Source: Chitinophagales bacterium (GTDB lineage: Bacteria > Bacteroidota > Bacteroidia > Chitinophagales > Chitinophagaceae). Taken from it: a stretch of 64,000 nt of DNA. Under the pieces are notes generated by a model. It searched no databases and was not told the DNA's origin. It saw only the letters and a program-made list of their open reading frames with translations. Below, piece after piece: positions 43,498 to 53,260 of this stretch (position 1 is its first letter; each line of letters starts with the position of its first letter). Made by a program: the position numbers and the translations under genes. Where the stretch lies: assembly GCA_020636505.1 (NCBI GenBank), contig JACJXR010000004.1, positions 287,617 to 351,616 of the forward strand, read 5' to 3'.

Positions 43498-44580
43498 ATG
43501 CTTAAAAAGACAGTCATATACGCATTGATAATTTTCGGCATTGGGGTGCTGTACATCTCCACGTCGAGGGATGTGATGTGGCGTATATCACAAGAGCGTA
43601 ATGAAACGGATGCTTGGTGGGGAGCTCATGATGTGAATCACCTCGGCGACATGGTGAACCTTGCATACCTTGATGATATTAAGCAATTTCACAGCAGTAG
43701 AGACTATGCCTTTCACAAACCCGAATACAACGGGAGCAGCAATGTAAACCTGTACATGAATGGGGACAGTTATACCTTCAAAATACCGGACACTGCTTTT
43801 GCAGGAGTAAACCGATACGAGTATGTGTGGATATACAGCAAGCACATCAAGTACAACTTGGATACCACCAAAAAGAACATACTGATACTGGAAAATGCTG
43901 AGCGCTATGTACGCATATTCTTCGGTGGGCTCGACCTTTTCAAAATAGTATACGACTCTGCGAAAGGGCCTCACCAAGCCTCCATAGCCAAGTTCCCGAA
44001 AGTGTATTACGCATCCTTCCCTTTTCCGGATAGTATCGGTGCGTTCTTCAACCCCAATATCAACCAAAATATAGAGTACAACCTTTTCAACTACAATTTC
44101 CTTAACGGCATTCGCATAGCCAAAGCATCTTTCAACTACAAAGTATTCAACCGCGCTTCGGGTAATGTGCAAATTTCAGAAGACGGCAAACAGCTCTTCC
44201 TAAAAGAAACGATAGACTCAAAAAGACAAGAGAGTTCCTACTCACCCGTATCTGATGAAGAACTGACGAACATCATCAATAACCTGAACACCATATACGA
44301 CCACTATCGTGCAGAGGGTTTTGATGAGCTGTACCTCGCGATGATCCCCAATCCGGTAACCATTATCAATCCTGAAGGATACAATCAACTCATACCAAGG
44401 TTACAAAACGACCCACGATTGAAAATAAAACTCATCGACATATACTCTACATACCAAAATGCAGATACCGTACTGTACCGTCCCGGAGACAGCCATTGGT
44501 ACAACTCAGGTATGCAACTATGGATAAAAGAAGTAAACAAGATGCTTGTAAAGTGGAATGATACCACAGAGGTTAATTGA
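43498..44580 (+). CDS. SGNH/AlgJ-like periplasmic O-acetyltransferase partner
   Basis: 360 residues with an N-terminal membrane anchor (about 5-22). The SGNH elements are visible: YMNGDSYTF with the nucleophile serine (about residue 91) and a C-terminal DSHWYNSGMQLWI with the catalytic aspartate and histidine (about 329-331). This arrangement matches AlgJ/AlgX and DHHW proteins that acetylate exopolysaccharide. It begins 1 nt after the MBOAT gene. Its stop overlaps the lptD stop by 8 nt. Confidence 0.82.
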   Translation: MLKKTVIYALIIFGIGVLYISTSRDVMWRISQERNETDAWWGAHDVNHLGDMVNLAYLDDIKQFHSSRDYAFHKPEYNGSSNVNLYMNGDSYTFKIPDTAFAGVNRYEYVWIYSKHIKYNLDTTKKNILILENAERYVRIFFGGLDLFKIVYDSAKGPHQASIAKFPKVYYASFPFPDSIGAFFNPNINQNIEYNLFNYNFLNGIRIAKASFNYKVFNRASGNVQISEDGKQLFLKETIDSKRQESSYSPVSDEELTNIINNLNTIYDHYRAEGFDELYLAMIPNPVTIINPEGYNQLIPRLQNDPRLKIKLIDIYSTYQNADTVLYRPGDSHWYNSGMQLWIKEVNKMLVKWNDTTEVN

Positions 44581-47281
44581 CCGCATCACGATAATCGCGG
44601 CGTCTCAAAAGTTTCAAGTCTTGCAATACTTGCGCCTTCACATTGAGTGTGAAGCTGTAGAACTTTCTATCGCCGAATGGAACGGCAGTAAGACGCATTT
44701 CCCAACAGTGCAAGTCACGGTAAATATCTATCTGCGTCATCTGGAGTTTCTTCTCCACTATATTGAATGATGTACCCACCACCAACTTCCACCTTGGCGT
44801 CAAGTTCACATCTCCGTTTATACCCACGTTGTGACTGCTTATCTGCACCGTGTCTTTTTTGGAAGTTGAGAGGTATGTTTTTGATATCTGCAACGCATAC
44901 GTCAGCGTCATGTTCCAAGGCACATTAAAGTCCACATAGTCGTTGCTGTAACCGTACTGCATCAATCTATTGAACTGGTCGGACTGTCTTGCAGGGTTAT
45001 TGTCGTCTCTTTGCTTGGCTCTGAGGCTACCACCCAATGTGACCCCAAAATTTTGGAATCGAGCTATACCTGTTCCTCTGCCAAACATGGTGGTGTTTAT
45101 CCTTCTACCCTCTTCGTAGTCGAACACATAAGGGTCGAAAGTTGCGTTGGCCGTCATGTTGATGACATCGAAGAACCTTGTGGCAAAAGTCATAGACAGG
45201 TTCTGCCAGTTGAATGAATCCGCAGCCAAGTTGTAACCCGAGGTCAATGCCAAACGGTCGATGATGCTTACGTTCTTGGAACCCGAACTGTCTTTTGCAT
45301 TATTGGACCTTACTTTCAATTGTAGGTTGTTGTCCAAACCGAAACCTACAACGCTGCTGTAATTACCCAACTGACTTGGTGCGCCTAACAACGACCCTTG
45401 ATATGGGGACAAATACTGCGGTGTTTCCGATTTGGGATCGAGTATGGTTTGATAACCGAAGTTATATGGTGCTTTGGCAAAATCCGGCACATAGTTCAAT
45501 GATACGTTAGGTGTCAACACATGCCTGATACCCATAATGGCACTACCCTTTTTGAACATCTTCAAACCATAGATACGCGTATTGGCACTTATGCTGGCAT
45601 TATAATCCCTGGCCGCGTAAAAACCACGATTGATATAGTTGGCCACTGTATCGCCTGTATAATCGTATGCCCGAAAGGTCTGCTTGCTGTACCAATATTC
45701 ATTATAGTTACCACCGATGGTAAGGTTGATGAAGCGCAGCACATTGTAAGAAGCACTGATAGGAATACTGTGCTTCACAGCATTGTTGAAGTCGGATATG
45801 TTCAATCTGTCTATGCTGAACAAGCTGTCCGTAAACACCAATTGGTTTTGAGCGGTAAGCGTATAGCTCGTTGTTATCTTTTCATACCACTTGGTACCTA
45901 CGCTGTTCTTTCCTTGAAAAGGGTTGAACTGTGATACAAAGAAACTCATCTCCGGCAACGTTATATCCACTCTACCCGTACTGGCCTCTTGACTGTGACG
46001 CGCACCTATTGAGAATTGATACGGCTTGTTTGCCCAAGACTTGGTGTATGTGATGTTGGAGTTGTATTGGTTGTTGAGTATCTGTTGTGCATCGTAAGTA
46101 TTGTTGGCGTTGAACGAAGAGCTACCCGCGTTTACCGATGCACTGAACTTGCTGTTGGGGCGCGACTTATCGTCGGAGTTATGTCGCCACTGCACGTTGA
46201 ACTCTTTTTGAGTTTGGGAGCCTATCTCATACTCTTCGCCTGTTTTATTATATGCGTATGTAAATACAAATGCACCGTTGTACTTATATCTGTTGGCATA
46301 GCTGCTACGTGCACTTGTTTGCCAGCTACCTTTTGAGAATATGTTGGCACGAGTCTCCAAATCGACATACTTACCCAAATAGAAATAATAACCACCATTC
46401 ATCAAACCCACACCACGCTGTTCCTCTATGGTATATGTAGGTAATAAAAAGCCCGAACGCTGTCCCTTACTGACTGGGAATAATCCGAACGGTAAGAATA
46501 CAGGGGTCGGCACTTGCTCGATGGCGATATTTGCCGGGCCTGATGCCACCACGCGGTTAGGAATCACCTTTATCTTCTTGGCGTTGATACCAAAGTGCGG
46601 TGTATCCAATGCACAAGTGGTATACACATTGTGTAAGCCGTATATGGATTGATCAGGATTGCGCTTCACCTGCTTGCTGAACACATAACCCTCTCCGTAT
46701 TGTGTACGAGGGTTGAGCACGATGGCTCGCTTGCTCTTGAAATTGTATTTCAACGAATCATAGGTGAACTTCTCACTGCCCTGCGTAAACATCGGGCGGT
46801 CTTTCATCTTGACCGCAGTATCGGACAATGGAACCGCCGTTACCATATTTTTCGACTGGCTATATTCTATCTTGCCCGCCTTTAGTTCCATATCCTCATA
46901 CTTCACATTCGCATCCCCATACAATAAGAACACATTGCCCTTCATATCCAATACCGCCGAGTCCGTAGCGGCTGAAGTAACAGGAGACGGTAATGCATCA
47001 GGAGATATTTTTATTCCCAACCTTTCTTCCAAAGAGAGTTTAGATGCTGCACTGTAGGCAGCAGCACTATCCGCCGTCAAAGAATCCATTCGAGTAATAA
47101 GGCTGTCCTCTTGTATCAGCGTATTAAGCGTGGAGTCATCATCCTCAATAATTGTATTGAAGTTGAGCTTATGCTCCTGCGCACTTGCTGTATTACAAAC
47201 AAATGTGAAAATTGCCGCCCAAAAGACCATCAGGCAGCAATAGCTTTGTACCTTCGCCGAAAGATTTACACGCAGCTTCAT
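44573..47281 (-). CDS. lptD: LPS-assembly outer-membrane protein LptD
   Basis: 902 residues from ATG 47281 (an in-frame start seven codons upstream is possible). Signal peptide (cleavage near NTASAQ), then an OstA/LptA-like periplasmic domain (about 85-250: VLDMKGNVFLLYGDANVKYEDMELKAGKIEYS), then the LptD barrel with PVFLPFGLFPVSKGQRSGFLLPTY, GYYFYLGKYVDLETRANIFSKGS and many aromatic-ended strands. It inserts lipopolysaccharide into the outer leaflet with LptE. The conserved cysteines of E. coli LptD are not evident; Bacteroidota forms usually differ there. It diverges from the amidase gene with a 74-nt gap. Confidence 0.9.
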   Translation of the reverse strand: MKLRVNLSAKVQSYCCLMVFWAAIFTFVCNTASAQEHKLNFNTIIEDDDSTLNTLIQEDSLITRMDSLTADSAAAYSAASKLSLEERLGIKISPDALPSPVTSAATDSAVLDMKGNVFLLYGDANVKYEDMELKAGKIEYSQSKNMVTAVPLSDTAVKMKDRPMFTQGSEKFTYDSLKYNFKSKRAIVLNPRTQYGEGYVFSKQVKRNPDQSIYGLHNVYTTCALDTPHFGINAKKIKVIPNRVVASGPANIAIEQVPTPVFLPFGLFPVSKGQRSGFLLPTYTIEEQRGVGLMNGGYYFYLGKYVDLETRANIFSKGSWQTSARSSYANRYKYNGAFVFTYAYNKTGEEYEIGSQTQKEFNVQWRHNSDDKSRPNSKFSASVNAGSSSFNANNTYDAQQILNNQYNSNITYTKSWANKPYQFSIGARHSQEASTGRVDITLPEMSFFVSQFNPFQGKNSVGTKWYEKITTSYTLTAQNQLVFTDSLFSIDRLNISDFNNAVKHSIPISASYNVLRFINLTIGGNYNEYWYSKQTFRAYDYTGDTVANYINRGFYAARDYNASISANTRIYGLKMFKKGSAIMGIRHVLTPNVSLNYVPDFAKAPYNFGYQTILDPKSETPQYLSPYQGSLLGAPSQLGNYSSVVGFGLDNNLQLKVRSNNAKDSSGSKNVSIIDRLALTSGYNLAADSFNWQNLSMTFATRFFDVINMTANATFDPYVFDYEEGRRINTTMFGRGTGIARFQNFGVTLGGSLRAKQRDDNNPARQSDQFNRLMQYGYSNDYVDFNVPWNMTLTYALQISKTYLSTSKKDTVQISSHNVGINGDVNLTPRWKLVVGTSFNIVEKKLQMTQIDIYRDLHCWEMRLTAVPFGDRKFYSFTLNVKAQVLQDLKLLRRRDYRDAVN

Positions 47282-47355
47282 TAACGTGGACAAAAATAGC
47301 ATAGATATTTGGATACCAACGTTTATGGATTTGTATATTTAACATTTCAGTACAT

Positions 47356-48189
47356 ATGCCGACCAAAGCACTACTCGTCATATTGTTTTTCTGCATTGCC
47401 TTACCCTCTGCTTATGCCGATAAAAAGAAGGTGGAGAAGATAGTATTGGATGCCGGCCACGGCGGAAATGAGCCGGGTGCCATGGGTAGAATCTCCAAAG
47501 AAAAAGACCTTGCCCTGCAAGTGACCCTTAAACTGGGCAAAAAATTAGAAAAGAACCTTAGAGGGCGGCAAATAATATATACACGTACCACCGATGTATA
47601 CCCCAAGCTGCCCGAACGTCACAAAATAGCCAACGAAGCCAAAGCTGACCTTTTCATATCCATACATGTCAACTCATCTGGTGGTAAGAGAATAAGGGTA
47701 CAAGACGGATATAGATATGTTACCAAGAACGGCAAGCAATACAAGCAAGCCAGATACAAATACGTTACAACAACATCTGCGTCAGGTACGGAATGCTTTG
47801 TTTTGGGGCTGCACAGAAACGATCAAAAAGAAGGCGCCATAGGCGAATATGGGGAAAGCGTGACCGAAGAACCGGGCCTACTTGACCCCAACGACCCCAT
47901 GACTGCCATCATCATAGCTCAATATTCTCAGGCTTTTCTGGAAAATAGCGTCCTTTTAGGCACCAAAATCCAAGAGCAATTTGCCTCACAAAACCGCTTG
48001 GACAGGGGTGTGAAGCAAAAAGGACTGGAAGTACTTGCAGGCAGTGCCATGCCGGGTGTTTTGGTGGAAATTGGCTTCATCAACAACGAGGAAGAAGAGC
48101 AATACATGAATTCAGAGCAAGGACAAGACGAAATTGTGGAAGCCATTTACAAAGGTATTTTGGCATATATTTCCTCAGTTGAGCGATAA
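47356..48189 (+). CDS. N-acetylmuramoyl-L-alanine amidase (Amidase_3)
   Basis: 277 residues with a signal peptide (cleavage near PSAYAD). It is a zinc amidase that cuts peptide stems from murein in cell separation. Ligands are in VLDAGHGGNEPGA, KADLFISIHVNSS, and the catalytic glutamate is in GVLVEIGFINN. The insertion VQDGYRYVTKNGKQYKQARYK before SGTECFVLGLHRND is typical of Bacteroidota forms. It is divergent from lptD. Confidence 0.94.
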   Translation: MPTKALLVILFFCIALPSAYADKKKVEKIVLDAGHGGNEPGAMGRISKEKDLALQVTLKLGKKLEKNLRGRQIIYTRTTDVYPKLPERHKIANEAKADLFISIHVNSSGGKRIRVQDGYRYVTKNGKQYKQARYKYVTTTSASGTECFVLGLHRNDQKEGAIGEYGESVTEEPGLLDPNDPMTAIIIAQYSQAFLENSVLLGTKIQEQFASQNRLDRGVKQKGLEVLAGSAMPGVLVEIGFINNEEEEQYMNSEQGQDEIVEAIYKGILAYISSVER

Positions 48190-48290
48190 TATCAGCCATT
48201 TTCTTCCCTTCTTTGGCTTAATATTCTATATTCACACAATAAATGTTCGTAACGACCTAATTACTTGTAATTTATATAGTTGTCGGTATA

Positions 48291-48321
48291 TTGCATTTTA
48301 AAATAGTTTCGTTTATCTTTA
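48291..48321 (+). promoter_or_regulatory. Promoter of the EGF-like lipoprotein gene
   Basis: TTG (48291-48293), a 20-nt spacer, TATCTTTA (48314-48321; one mismatch at the last base). The ATG is 27 nt downstream. Confidence 0.6.
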
Positions 48322-48347
48322 AACTCGTTTAAAATCATATTGTGCTA

Positions 48348-48896
48348 ATGAAAGCCCGTTTAAAGTCAATTGTTTTGTCGGCTATAGGTGTATTGGCAAC
48401 TTTTACCGCCGTTACTTATACCTCATGTAATAATGATCCTTGTAAAGCTATCGTTTGTGCTTACGGCGGTACTTGTAACGAAGGTGAATGTATTTGTCCA
48501 TCAGGATTTGAAGGCACTCACTGCGAGATCGTAACCAAAGACAAGTTCGTAGGTGTATGGACCGTATTTGAAGACGGCACCATTACGCAACCTGCTCAAT
48601 ATGAGATCAACATCCTTTCGGGTGAAGGTAATACGGACGTGAAGATCTCCAACTTCTACAACAGCTTTCCTCCGGGACAGTATGTTAACGGTCGTGTTGT
48701 GGGTGATTCCATCTACATATTCTCTCCAACCAACTCAACATCAGGTTTCAAAGTATCCGGTTATGGTTTATTGGAGTGGGAAGAGTTCTATCCTGAACAC
48801 GGTAAGTTGACCATGTACTATACCATTACCAACGCAGAAGGTAAAACAAATGATTTCGGTGTCAACGGTGGCGTAGCTTCCGAGTGGAACCGTTAA
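48348..48896 (+). CDS. Lipoprotein with EGF-like motif
   Basis: 182 residues from ATG 48348. The signal ends in a lipobox-like TAVTYTSC (cysteine about residue 27). A single EGF-like module follows: CKAIVCAYGGTCNEGECICPSGFEGTHCE, with six cysteines in the EGF order. The remaining 115 residues (DKFVGVWTVFEDGTITQPAQYEINIL and onwards) look like a lipocalin-type beta-barrel used in many Bacteroidota lipoproteins. It probably sits on the outer membrane and is a single-gene unit. Confidence 0.78.
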   Translation: MKARLKSIVLSAIGVLATFTAVTYTSCNNDPCKAIVCAYGGTCNEGECICPSGFEGTHCEIVTKDKFVGVWTVFEDGTITQPAQYEINILSGEGNTDVKISNFYNSFPPGQYVNGRVVGDSIYIFSPTNSTSGFKVSGYGLLEWEEFYPEHGKLTMYYTITNAEGKTNDFGVNGGVASEWNR

Positions 48897-48917
48897 TCTT
48901 AAAACATATTTTTAAGG

Positions 48918-48943
48918 AAAGCCTCGCAATGCGAGGCTTTTTT
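48918..48943 (+). terminator. Terminator after the EGF-like lipoprotein
   Basis: AAAGCCTCGC, AAT loop, GCGAGGCTTTTTT. The loop and layout are nearly the same as the ccmF terminator at 49063-49085. Confidence 0.92.
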
Positions 48944-49062
48944 ATTGGCGACATCTTTATCTAAATCATACGATATAATTACTCAACGATACGCTCACAA
49001 TTAAGCCGGGTAACATAAGCTTGTATCAGAATACCAAACAATCATAACTCTAGCTAAAGAAT

Positions 49063-49085
49063 AAAGCCCCGCAATGCGGGGCTTT
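49063..49085 (-). terminator. Terminator downstream of ccmF
   Basis: AAAGCCCCGC, AAT loop, GCGGGGCTTT, 5 nt from the ccmF stop; minus-strand tail TTTATTC. Confidence 0.85.
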
Positions 49086-49089
49086 ATTT

Positions 49090-51585
49090 CTATGTAATAT
49101 CATTAATGTTCAATGCCTTTGCGACCTTTTCCTTTTTAGTGATTCTATTGACCATGGCTATGAAGAAACCTATCACCATTACGATAATGCCCAGCCACAA
49201 TACGTTGATATACGGGAACAACAAAGCCTTCATCACAATATAGTCCGCGTCGTCACCCGCTTGTTTTACCATCAACTCGGCAGCATTTTCATCAGGAACA
49301 ATCTTAGATAGGCGTACATACAATTTGCGGTCTGCGACCGTATCTTCTACCGTATTCTCCATGCCTTCTCTTATATAATATATAGGAGCCAGCTTGTTCT
49401 CGTTACCGTCAAGGTCGCGCAAGGTAAGTCTTGCGGCTACTGCGATATCGCCATCTTTGGCTTCGTAACGAGGGTCGTCAAGCCTTGTGTCAAATGCATC
49501 AAACACCACGTAACCCCTGTTCACAAAGAAGGTATCACCGATCTTCACAACATGCTTTTTATAAGCACCGGTATCGGTTTTCTTAGCAGGGTCAATTACT
49601 GAAGTAACGTAAGTGAATATATCTCTCGAAACATAGTGCTTGGAATCGGGGTTTGCACTCATACCTCCCTGCTGTCCTTTTGGATTGACGAAGGCATTGG
49701 GGTGTAAAGTGAAAGATTCCGTTACATTACCGGTGGCCGTATCCACAATATCGTATTGTACTTCGTAGAAGGTACGCGGGTCGTGCTCAGGAATGGAATC
49801 ACCTTTGTAGGTAACTGTATATTCACCCATCGGTATGGGTATATTCTTGTAGAGTATCACATTCTCCATACTCTGGCGAACATTCTCCATCTTATCATCC
49901 GTAAACGGAATCACCACACCTGAAGTGTTCAGTGAAATCACTTCTTTGTTGTAAGACGATAATAATATGCCCAACAATATCAGCCCGAAACCGAGGTGCG
50001 AAGTCGCAGCTCCCAATTTCTTCAACTTTACTTTTTGTACACTGATGGCGTAATAAGAGTTGGCTATAACCGAGAAAGATGCGGTGAACAACAGTACCAC
50101 ATATTGCGGAGTGGTGATATTTTGTGTGAAGCCAATAATCAATGCCAAGCCCAAGCCCAACAGACCTGTAATAGCCATTCTCTTCCAAAAAGTTTTGTTG
50201 TCCGACTTTTTGAACTTGAGATACAACACACTTGCAGATAGCAAACTGACGACTATCGCCACCCATACTTGTATGCCGTTGTAGTGCTGTATCGGGTCTA
50301 CCGGTGGTGCTATTTCTTTACCGGTTATCAACTTGGCCAAAGGCGCCCAAACAGGAATGGAAGTACTGATGATGATCTGTATCGCAGAAAGGAACAGAAT
50401 GATGGAACCGATGAACATCCAGAACTCGCGTGAGTTAACTTCCTCTTCGGTCTTGACACGCGGCATATCTTTCCAACGACGAACCATAAGGGCTATGGCT
50501 ATGGCGAGGAGTACACCTATCACAATCAACAAGTGCCAGTATAACGATTGACCCTCACCGGTGAACGAGTGCACAGAAGTATCACCCAATACACCTGTAC
50601 GTGTAAGGAAAGTGGAGTACCATATCAGTCCATACGTCACCACAAACAAAACAACGGTTGCGATGAAGGACCTACCGGTTACTTTATATATAATAAGCGT
50701 ATGCAAACCTGCAATAAGTGTCAGCCAAGGCACGAGCGAAGCGTTCTCAACAGGGTCCCAAGCCCAATAACCACCGAAGGTGAGCGACTCGTATGCCCAT
50801 GCACCACCCATCATGATACCCGTACCCAATACCGCACCTGCAAAGAGGCTCCATATCCATGTAGGCTTAATCCATTCTTTGTATTCGCCTTTCCATAGTG
50901 CCGCCAATGTGTAGGCAAACGGTATGAGTGTTGCGGAGAAACCAAGGAACAATACCGGAGGATGTATCACCATCCAATAGTTCTGCAACAATATGTTCAA
51001 ACCGTTACCATCATTTACGAACTCCATGTAGTTGGGTTGCTGAAAGATGGGAGCCGCCAACATCTTATCACGCAACAAAATGAACGGCGAAGAACCCATA
51101 TTGATATCGGCACCGAAGTAATAACCCAACAACATGGTGGCCAATGCCACTTGCACAATGGAAATAATGGTCATCACTCGGCTCTCCAACCCCTTGGAGG
51201 TAAACATGACTATCAGGCCAAGTACACAATGCCATATGGACCATAGTAGGAAACTACCCTCCTGCCCTTCCCAGAAACAGGACAACAAGTATTTGGGAGA
51301 TAGACTGAGGTCTGAATGTCGCCAAGCGTAATGATACTCAAAAAGGTGATTGGTAATAATGTAATAGAGCGTTATGAAAATGCCCATCACTGTAATTGCA
51401 TGTACCACAAACCCGTTACGACCCAGTTGCAACCAAGCCGCACTGCCACCTGCATTCAACTTCTCCGTACTTGCCGCACGGTAATATGCAAAGGCGCTGA
51501 ACAATGCCGCCACAAACGATGTGATAACAAAAAAATGACCCAGTTGCCCGGGCCCTAAATGCTCTCCTACAAATTGAGTATCCAA
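49090..51585 (-). CDS. ccmF: Cytochrome c maturation haem lyase CcmF
   Basis: 831 residues with about 15 membrane segments. The tryptophan-rich WWD signature GGYWAWDPVENASLVPWL is present, with flanking histidines in MVIHPPVLFLGF and LHTLIIYKVTG, and EGQEGSFLLWSIW early on. A large soluble domain (about 560-790) precedes the last helix. CcmF takes haem from CcmE and attaches it to apocytochrome c. The start is TTG at 51585, set by an in-frame TAA directly before it. ccmE lies 31 nt upstream in the same operon. Confidence 0.93.
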   Translation of the reverse strand: MDTQFVGEHLGPGQLGHFFVITSFVAALFSAFAYYRAASTEKLNAGGSAAWLQLGRNGFVVHAITVMGIFITLYYIITNHLFEYHYAWRHSDLSLSPKYLLSCFWEGQEGSFLLWSIWHCVLGLIVMFTSKGLESRVMTIISIVQVALATMLLGYYFGADINMGSSPFILLRDKMLAAPIFQQPNYMEFVNDGNGLNILLQNYWMVIHPPVLFLGFSATLIPFAYTLAALWKGEYKEWIKPTWIWSLFAGAVLGTGIMMGGAWAYESLTFGGYWAWDPVENASLVPWLTLIAGLHTLIIYKVTGRSFIATVVLFVVTYGLIWYSTFLTRTGVLGDTSVHSFTGEGQSLYWHLLIVIGVLLAIAIALMVRRWKDMPRVKTEEEVNSREFWMFIGSIILFLSAIQIIISTSIPVWAPLAKLITGKEIAPPVDPIQHYNGIQVWVAIVVSLLSASVLYLKFKKSDNKTFWKRMAITGLLGLGLALIIGFTQNITTPQYVVLLFTASFSVIANSYYAISVQKVKLKKLGAATSHLGFGLILLGILLSSYNKEVISLNTSGVVIPFTDDKMENVRQSMENVILYKNIPIPMGEYTVTYKGDSIPEHDPRTFYEVQYDIVDTATGNVTESFTLHPNAFVNPKGQQGGMSANPDSKHYVSRDIFTYVTSVIDPAKKTDTGAYKKHVVKIGDTFFVNRGYVVFDAFDTRLDDPRYEAKDGDIAVAARLTLRDLDGNENKLAPIYYIREGMENTVEDTVADRKLYVRLSKIVPDENAAELMVKQAGDDADYIVMKALLFPYINVLWLGIIVMVIGFFIAMVNRITKKEKVAKALNINDIT

Positions 51586-51616
51586 TTATCGAATGATTTA
51601 TGTTGTTGAGTAATCA

Positions 51617-52012
51617 TCAGCCCTGATTTGCCACCGCTATCTGATCGTTCTTATATTTCGACGGGCATTTCATCTGAATTTTAGAACATTGAAAAGTTTC
51701 ACCCTCCATATATCCTGTCATCACTATCTGCTCCGACTTTTCTATGTCTGTAGGCTTTGCTCCTTTGAAAACCACATGGTTCACATTGCCACTCTTGTCT
51801 TGCACATAAAAACTGAAGTGGTTGGGGTCCTTCACGGGGTCGTAATTCATTTCCTTATCCTTCACCAACTCTCCTATCACGTGGTATTTCTTTCCTTGTT
51901 CTTGAGATGCGGAAGCAAAGGTCTCGTATGTGCTGAAATCGCCGAACATGCTAACGATGACCGTAACGGCCGCAGCCACCAAAACAAGTAATACTATGTG
52001 AGATTTCTTCAT
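51617..52012 (-). CDS. ccmE: Cytochrome c maturation haem chaperone CcmE (CxxxY type)
   Basis: 131 residues. N-terminal anchor (about 5-22), then the OB-fold with KKYHVIGELVKDKEMNYDPVKDPNHFSFYV and QIVMTGYMEGETFQCSKIQMKCPSKY. In E. coli haem is bound by a histidine in HxxxY; here the position reads C116-P-S-K-Y120, the CxxxY form known from archaea and some deltaproteobacteria. It delivers haem to CcmF, encoded just downstream. Confidence 0.93.
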   Translation of the reverse strand: MKKSHIVLLVLVAAAVTVIVSMFGDFSTYETFASASQEQGKKYHVIGELVKDKEMNYDPVKDPNHFSFYVQDKSGNVNHVVFKGAKPTDIEKSEQIVMTGYMEGETFQCSKIQMKCPSKYKNDQIAVANQG

Positions 52013-52037
52013 AACCTACCTATTCGTTAACAGGCAC

Positions 52038-52045
52038 CAAAGTTA
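52038..52045 (-). promoter_or_regulatory. -7 promoter box for ccmE-ccmF
   Basis: Minus strand TAACTTTG, exact TAnnTTTG, 25 nt before the ccmE ATG. No clear -33 TTG. Confidence 0.5.
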
Positions 52046-52109
52046 AGGCTAAATGACCGAATTACGATATAAATACGCTTATAAGCTCATATGGAGAAAA
52101 TATGCGGTT

Positions 52110-52139
52110 TTGACCTGTTCTTGGCAACATATAACTTTG
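52110..52139 (+). promoter_or_regulatory. Promoter of the ureohydrolase gene
   Basis: TTG (52110-52112), a 19-nt spacer and TAACTTTG (52132-52139): full consensus; ATG 19 nt downstream. Confidence 0.78.
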
Positions 52140-52158
52140 CTCTTCCAAAAAGTAAAAC

Positions 52159-53202
52159 ATGGCTGATCTTTCAGGATTCGACCCCAATTCGGTCGGTTTA
52201 AAGTCGAACACCATATTCGGATTGCCTTTCACAGAAGAGGATGCACAATTGGTACTGCTACCGGTTCCTTGGGAGGCGACCGTATCTTACCGTGACGGCA
52301 CTTCTCGCGGCCCCGAGCATATATTCGAAGCATCGCTGCAGGTAGACTTGTACGACCCTGATGTTCCCGACGCTTGGAAGAAAGGCATATACATGCCACC
52401 GATAGACAAAGAGGTGAAGATGAAGAGTGACTATAAGCGTCAGTGTGCGGAACTCATCATCCGACATTTGGAAGACGGAGGTATAGTAGAGGAAAACGAA
52501 CACTTGAGCGGTAAGCTGAGAGAAGTGAACGAAGGCAGCGAGTGGATGATCAATTGGGTAAAGGATAATACTTCCGCTTTACTGAAAAAAGGGAAAAAAG
52601 TTGGCCTTGTAGGTGGTGACCACAGTACCCCACTCGGATTTATCAAAGCATTGTCGGAAGTACACAACGACTTCGGCATATTACAAATAGATGCTCATGC
52701 CGATCTTCGTGAGGCTTATGAGGGCTTTACCTACTCGCACGCATCCATCATGTACAATGCGTTGAAAGAAGTGTCACAAATAAGCAAATTGGTACAAGTG
52801 GGTATACGCGACTATTGCGACGAAGAGTTGGTGATGATACGCCAGAACACAGAGCGCATTTCCACATGGTTCGACAAAGACATTAAAGAGCATCAGTACG
52901 AAGGTTCCACTTGGAGGAACATCTGTGATAAAATAGTGGACGAACTGCCACAAAAAGTATACATCAGCTTTGATATAGACGGGCTTGACCCCAAACTATG
53001 CCCCAACACAGGTACACCTGTACCCGGAGGCTTTGAACTGGAAGAAGTCTTCTACCTCATGAAACGTTTGCATGCAAGCGGACGAGAATTGATAGGGTTT
53101 GACCTGAACGAAGTATCCGCGGGAGAACACAACCACGACGGTATAGACAGCATTGTGGGTGCTCGGGCATTGTACAAGATGTGCAATTACATGTTGGCAT
53201 AA
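52159..53202 (+). CDS. Agmatinase/arginase-family ureohydrolase
   Basis: 347 residues. Manganese ligands are in VGGDHSTPLG, LQIDAHADLREAYEG and SFDIDGLDPKLCP, the three motifs of arginase, agmatinase and formimidoylglutamase. The mid-protein insertion (about 70-140, IDKEVKMKSDYKRQCAELI) is common in Bacteroidota members. The exact substrate (agmatine, arginine, formimidoylglutamate or another guanidino compound) cannot be assigned from sequence alone. It has its own promoter and is transcribed away from ccmE. Confidence 0.86.
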   Translation: MADLSGFDPNSVGLKSNTIFGLPFTEEDAQLVLLPVPWEATVSYRDGTSRGPEHIFEASLQVDLYDPDVPDAWKKGIYMPPIDKEVKMKSDYKRQCAELIIRHLEDGGIVEENEHLSGKLREVNEGSEWMINWVKDNTSALLKKGKKVGLVGGDHSTPLGFIKALSEVHNDFGILQIDAHADLREAYEGFTYSHASIMYNALKEVSQISKLVQVGIRDYCDEELVMIRQNTERISTWFDKDIKEHQYEGSTWRNICDKIVDELPQKVYISFDIDGLDPKLCPNTGTPVPGGFELEEVFYLMKRLHASGRELIGFDLNEVSAGEHNHDGIDSIVGARALYKMCNYMLA

Positions 53203-53260
53203 GGGCGTTATCTTTCTGCAAAGACTATTTTTCCGAAGCTAAAAGCTATATTTTAGTTGT

